Shown: in pieces, positions 5,485 to 7,287 of the stretch | How the letters are laid out: every line of letters begins with the position of its first letter | Position numbering within the stretch: position 1 is the stretch's first letter | Source of the DNA: an uncultured Bacilli bacterium | Lineage (GTDB): Bacteria; Bacillota_I; Bacilli_A; RF39; UBA660 | Length of the DNA: 7,287 bases | Assembly: GCA_947631285.1 (NCBI GenBank) | Contig: CANRKS010000050.1 | Location: forward strand, 1-7,287 | Reading direction: 5' to 3' | Made by a program: the position numbers and the translations under genes | Notes under the pieces: model-generated | The model's database searches: none | Told to the model about the DNA's origin: nothing | The model's input: only the letters and a program-made list of their open reading frames with translations

Positions 5485-6639
5485 ATGAACTATTTAAGTA
5501 ATAAGAAAATAAAAAATAAAAGAATAATATTAAGATGTGATTTTAATGTACCTGTAAATGATGGTAACATAAGTGATGATAGTAAGATAACTAAAAGTTT
5601 TAAAACAATTAATTACTTATTAGAAAATAATAATACTATTATTTTAATGAGTCATTTTGGAAGAATTAAAAAAGAAGAAGATAAAAAGAGTAATAGTTTA
5701 AAAATAGTATATGAGTATCTAAAAAAATATTATGATCTTGAGTTTATTAATAATCCATTAGAATTAGAAATAATTAATAATAGTACGAAGAAAATATTTT
5801 TAGTCGAAAATACTAGATATACAGATATTCCTTTAAAAAGAGAAAGTGCTAATGATTTAGAATTAGCTTATTATTGGAGTAAGTTTGCAGATATTTTTGT
5901 TATTGATGCTTTTGCATCTTTACATAGAGCTCATGCTTCTACTGCCGGTTTGTCTAAATATTTACCAACCTATTTAGGATTTTTAGTTGAAGAAGAAATA
6001 AAGAATTTACAACCATTAATAACTATTGAAAATAGACCATTTTTAGTTATTATGGGGGGAGCTAAAGTTGATGATAAAATAAAAATAATTGAAAGCATTA
6101 TAAATAGATGTGACAAATTAATTATAACGGGGGGAATATTAAATACTTTTTTAAAAGTAAAGGGTTATAATATAGGGGGAAGTTTAGTAAGTAGTGATGA
6201 AGAAGTTTTGACTTGTATTAAGAATCTTTTAATTAATGAGGATGATAAAATATTCTTTAGTAATAATTTTATTGTTCGAAGAAATGAAAAAAATTTAAAT
6301 ATTAAAATTGAAGAAATGGAAGATAATGATATTATTTTAGATAATATTGTGGAAAGTAGTTTGTTAGATAATCTAAATATGGTTTTTTTAAATGGAACAT
6401 GTGGAAAATATGAAGAAGAACCTTTTGGTGAAGGAACTAAAAAATTATTAAAAGATTTGAGTAATAAAGATGCTTCTATATATGTTGGAGGAGGAGATAC
6501 CGTATCGGCGGTTAAAAAGTTTCATTATCAAGATAAATTTACTTATATTTCTAGTGGTGGGGGTGCAACTTTAGAATATGTAGCTTATAATAAATTGAAA
6601 GCTTTAGAATATATTAAAGATAATGATGCTTCTAAGTAA
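5485..6639 (+). CDS. pgk: Phosphoglycerate kinase (somewhat divergent)
   Basis: Phosphoglycerate kinase transfers the acyl phosphate of 1,3-bisphosphoglycerate to ADP, the step after Gap. N-domain substrate residues are present: RCDFNVP (17-23), SHFGR (56-60), ENTRY (108-112) and HRAH (147-150). C-domain nucleotide features are GGAKVDDKI (191-199), GGGDT (335-339) and SSGGGATLE (357-364). The 384 residues are slightly short for a family usually near 390-400. Several normally invariant stretches are altered: the usual NDAFGTAHRAHAS reads IDAFASLHRAHAS (140-152), and the usual NGPMGVFE reads NGTCGKYE (303-310). Key Asp, Asn, Arg, Lys and Gly positions are retained, so activity is likely. Whether it is the only Pgk in the genome cannot be told. 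The start follows GGTGG at 5476-5480. Confidence 0.95.
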   Translation: MNYLSNKKIKNKRIILRCDFNVPVNDGNISDDSKITKSFKTINYLLENNNTIILMSHFGRIKKEEDKKSNSLKIVYEYLKKYYDLEFINNPLELEIINNSTKKIFLVENTRYTDIPLKRESANDLELAYYWSKFADIFVIDAFASLHRAHASTAGLSKYLPTYLGFLVEEEIKNLQPLITIENRPFLVIMGGAKVDDKIKIIESIINRCDKLIITGGILNTFLKVKGYNIGGSLVSSDEEVLTCIKNLLINEDDKIFFSNNFIVRRNEKNLNIKIEEMEDNDIILDNIVESSLLDNLNMVFLNGTCGKYEEEPFGEGTKKLLKDLSNKDASIYVGGGDTVSAVKKFHYQDKFTYISSGGGATLEYVAYNKLKALEYIKDNDASK

Positions 6640-6646
6640 TAAACTA

Positions 6647-6674
6647 TTGCATTATAATAATTTTCCTTTATAAT
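6647..6674 (+). promoter_or_regulatory. Putative promoter of the 158-residue protein gene
   Basis: TTGCAT (6647-6652) is followed after 16 bp by a perfect TATAAT (6669-6674). A second TATAAT occurs at 6653-6658. The arms ATTATAA (6651-6657) and TTATAAT (6668-6674) are inverted repeats but have no G/C pairs and no T-tract, so they are not a convincing pgk terminator. Confidence 0.5.
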
Positions 6675-6701
6675 AGATAGGCATAGAAAGAAAGTGAATT
6701 T

Positions 6702-7178
6702 ATGCCAGATGAAAGTTTATATGAAATATTAGAAAGAAAAAGAAATAATGAAGATGTAATTCTTAAGTATGCTAAAGAACATGATTGGGAAATTGGCTAT
6801 CAATTATATGGTAATTTTGTTAAAAGTGATTTAAAGAATTTTATTCATGATTTATTGCAAAGAAGAGTTATATGGACAATAAAGGGAGAACATTTACAAG
6901 TCTCTTATAATCGACAAATGGAACCTTTTATTGATCGCTTTATGAAGAAATATTCTTTAGGTTATTTAAGCTATCCTCGGAGTGAAGGAGAAGATGTTTA
7001 TCCTAAATATTTAACAATTAGATTTTTTGATGGTGTTTATATCGATAATCTATTATTTGCTTATAATATGGAAATGCAAGAACTTACTCGTTTTGATATA
7101 ACTGATTTAGAAGCTAATAGAGAATTTGAAGATTTTAAAAGAGATAATCAAGACTGGCTTAAGGGAAGAAGTAGATAA
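6702..7178 (+). CDS. Uncharacterised 158-residue cytoplasmic protein
   Basis: I do not recognise this protein. It is a complete reading frame with a promoter upstream and a terminator just after it, and its base composition matches its neighbours. It has no signal peptide or membrane segment. It is rich in charged and aromatic residues. The N-terminus (1-30) is a charged helix, LYEILERKRNNEDVILKYAKEH. Later it has several aromatic strands (WTIKGEHLQVSY at 58-69, YLSYP at 89-93, YLTIRFFDGVYIDNLLFAY at 103-121) and an acidic/basic C-terminal helix ending DWLKGRSR. No catalytic or nucleic-acid-binding motif stands out. The ribosome site is weak (GAAAGTGA at 6690-6697). No function can be assigned; location next to pgk is not by itself informative because the gene has its own promoter. 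Confidence 0.75.
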   Translation: MPDESLYEILERKRNNEDVILKYAKEHDWEIGYQLYGNFVKSDLKNFIHDLLQRRVIWTIKGEHLQVSYNRQMEPFIDRFMKKYSLGYLSYPRSEGEDVYPKYLTIRFFDGVYIDNLLFAYNMEMQELTRFDITDLEANREFEDFKRDNQDWLKGRSR

Positions 7179-7183
7179 GTATT

Positions 7184-7209
7184 AAAATGGTTTTTTAGCC
7201 ATTTTTTTT
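7184..7209 (+). terminator. Rho-independent terminator, intron target
   Basis: AAAATGGTT (7184-7192), loop TTTT, and AGCCATTTT (7197-7205) form a 9-bp stem with one G-U pair, followed by a run of eight T (7202-7209). It starts 6 nt after the stop codon of the 158-residue protein gene. The group II intron begins a few bases downstream, which is the usual target position of group IIC introns. Confidence 0.8.
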
Positions 7210-7212
7210 GTT

Positions 7213-7287
7213 GTGTGTCGTGCATGACATTTAGCTAGAGGGTGAAAGTCCCTTATACACGTAGGTATCGACGAAGTATTAGAGAAA
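7213..7287 (+). mobile_element. 5' end of a group IIC-type self-splicing intron (truncated by window)
   Basis: The sequence begins GTGTG at 7213, the conserved 5' splice-site pentamer (GUGYG) of group II introns. It continues into a domain I start resembling the bacterial class C intron of Oceanobacillus iheyensis: a small hairpin (TCGTGCATGA, 7218-7227), then AGGGTGAAAGTCCCT (7239-7253), in which GGG pairs with CCC. Class C introns recognise a terminator stem-loop and insert just downstream of it, exactly the position seen here (stem ends at 7205, intron starts at about 7213). Only about 75 nt are visible. The reverse transcriptase/maturase and domains V-VI would lie beyond the window. The intron appears to be oriented with transcription of the upstream gene. 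Confidence 0.75.

Noticed and set aside
6651..6674. Terminator for pgk formed by ATTATAA / TTATAAT
   Set aside because: The stem has no G-C pairs, the loop is 10 nt, there is no T-tract, and the right arm is a consensus -10 box.

Overview
The window is a compact, AT-rich stretch of bacterial chromosome that looks like an uncultured gut-type low-GC Bacillota (Bacilli, Erysipelotrichia or RF39-like). Supporting signs are the small genome style, AGGAG-type ribosome sites, a DivIC/ClpP pair, a TGS-domain nucleoside kinase of Firmicutes type, and a SipW-cognate surface protein. The lineage is inferred from family resemblance only. Trp is encoded by TGG throughout and no in-frame TGA is needed, so the standard bacterial code fits.

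Layout. At 51-400 is a promoter and a DivIC/FtsB-like division protein on +. At 404-976 is clpP on -, convergent with it and only 3 bp away. At 977-1072 two divergent promoters share their -35 region. At 1073-3716 is a translationally coupled pair on +: a TGS-domain uridine-kinase-like protein and glyceraldehyde-3-phosphate dehydrogenase. At 3717-3895 is an unusually structured 179-bp regulatory region. At 3896-5407 is a secreted, SipW-cognate protein with a DUF6273-like C-terminal domain. At 5485-6639 is phosphoglycerate kinase, at 6702-7178 an unrecognised 158-residue protein, and at 7184-7209 a terminator. Immediately after that terminator the 5' end of a group IIC-like intron begins at about 7213 and runs off the window.

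Most interesting part. The secreted-protein gene sits between gap and pgk, which are neighbours in many bacteria, and looks like a variable-antigen or variable-receptor module with three layers. (1) Its promoter has perfect TTGACA and TATAAT boxes separated by only 15 bp that include a run of eight G, the classical design of a slippage-controlled phase-variable promoter. (2) Its leader has a perfect 13-bp hairpin between the only good Shine-Dalgarno sequence and the start codon. (3) The end of its coding sequence changes abruptly to about 52% GC with strong adenine depletion (9 of 60 bases at 5221-5280), bounded by a Trp-Thr motif and a VRPVFYV motif. That is the pattern expected of the variable region of a diversity-generating retroelement (DGR) target. 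No template repeat, Avd or DGR reverse transcriptase lies in this window, so DGR involvement is an inference.

The remaining genes are housekeeping: cell division, proteolysis, nucleoside salvage and lower glycolysis. Gap and Pgk catalyse consecutive steps. Both carry some unusual residues in otherwise conserved motifs.
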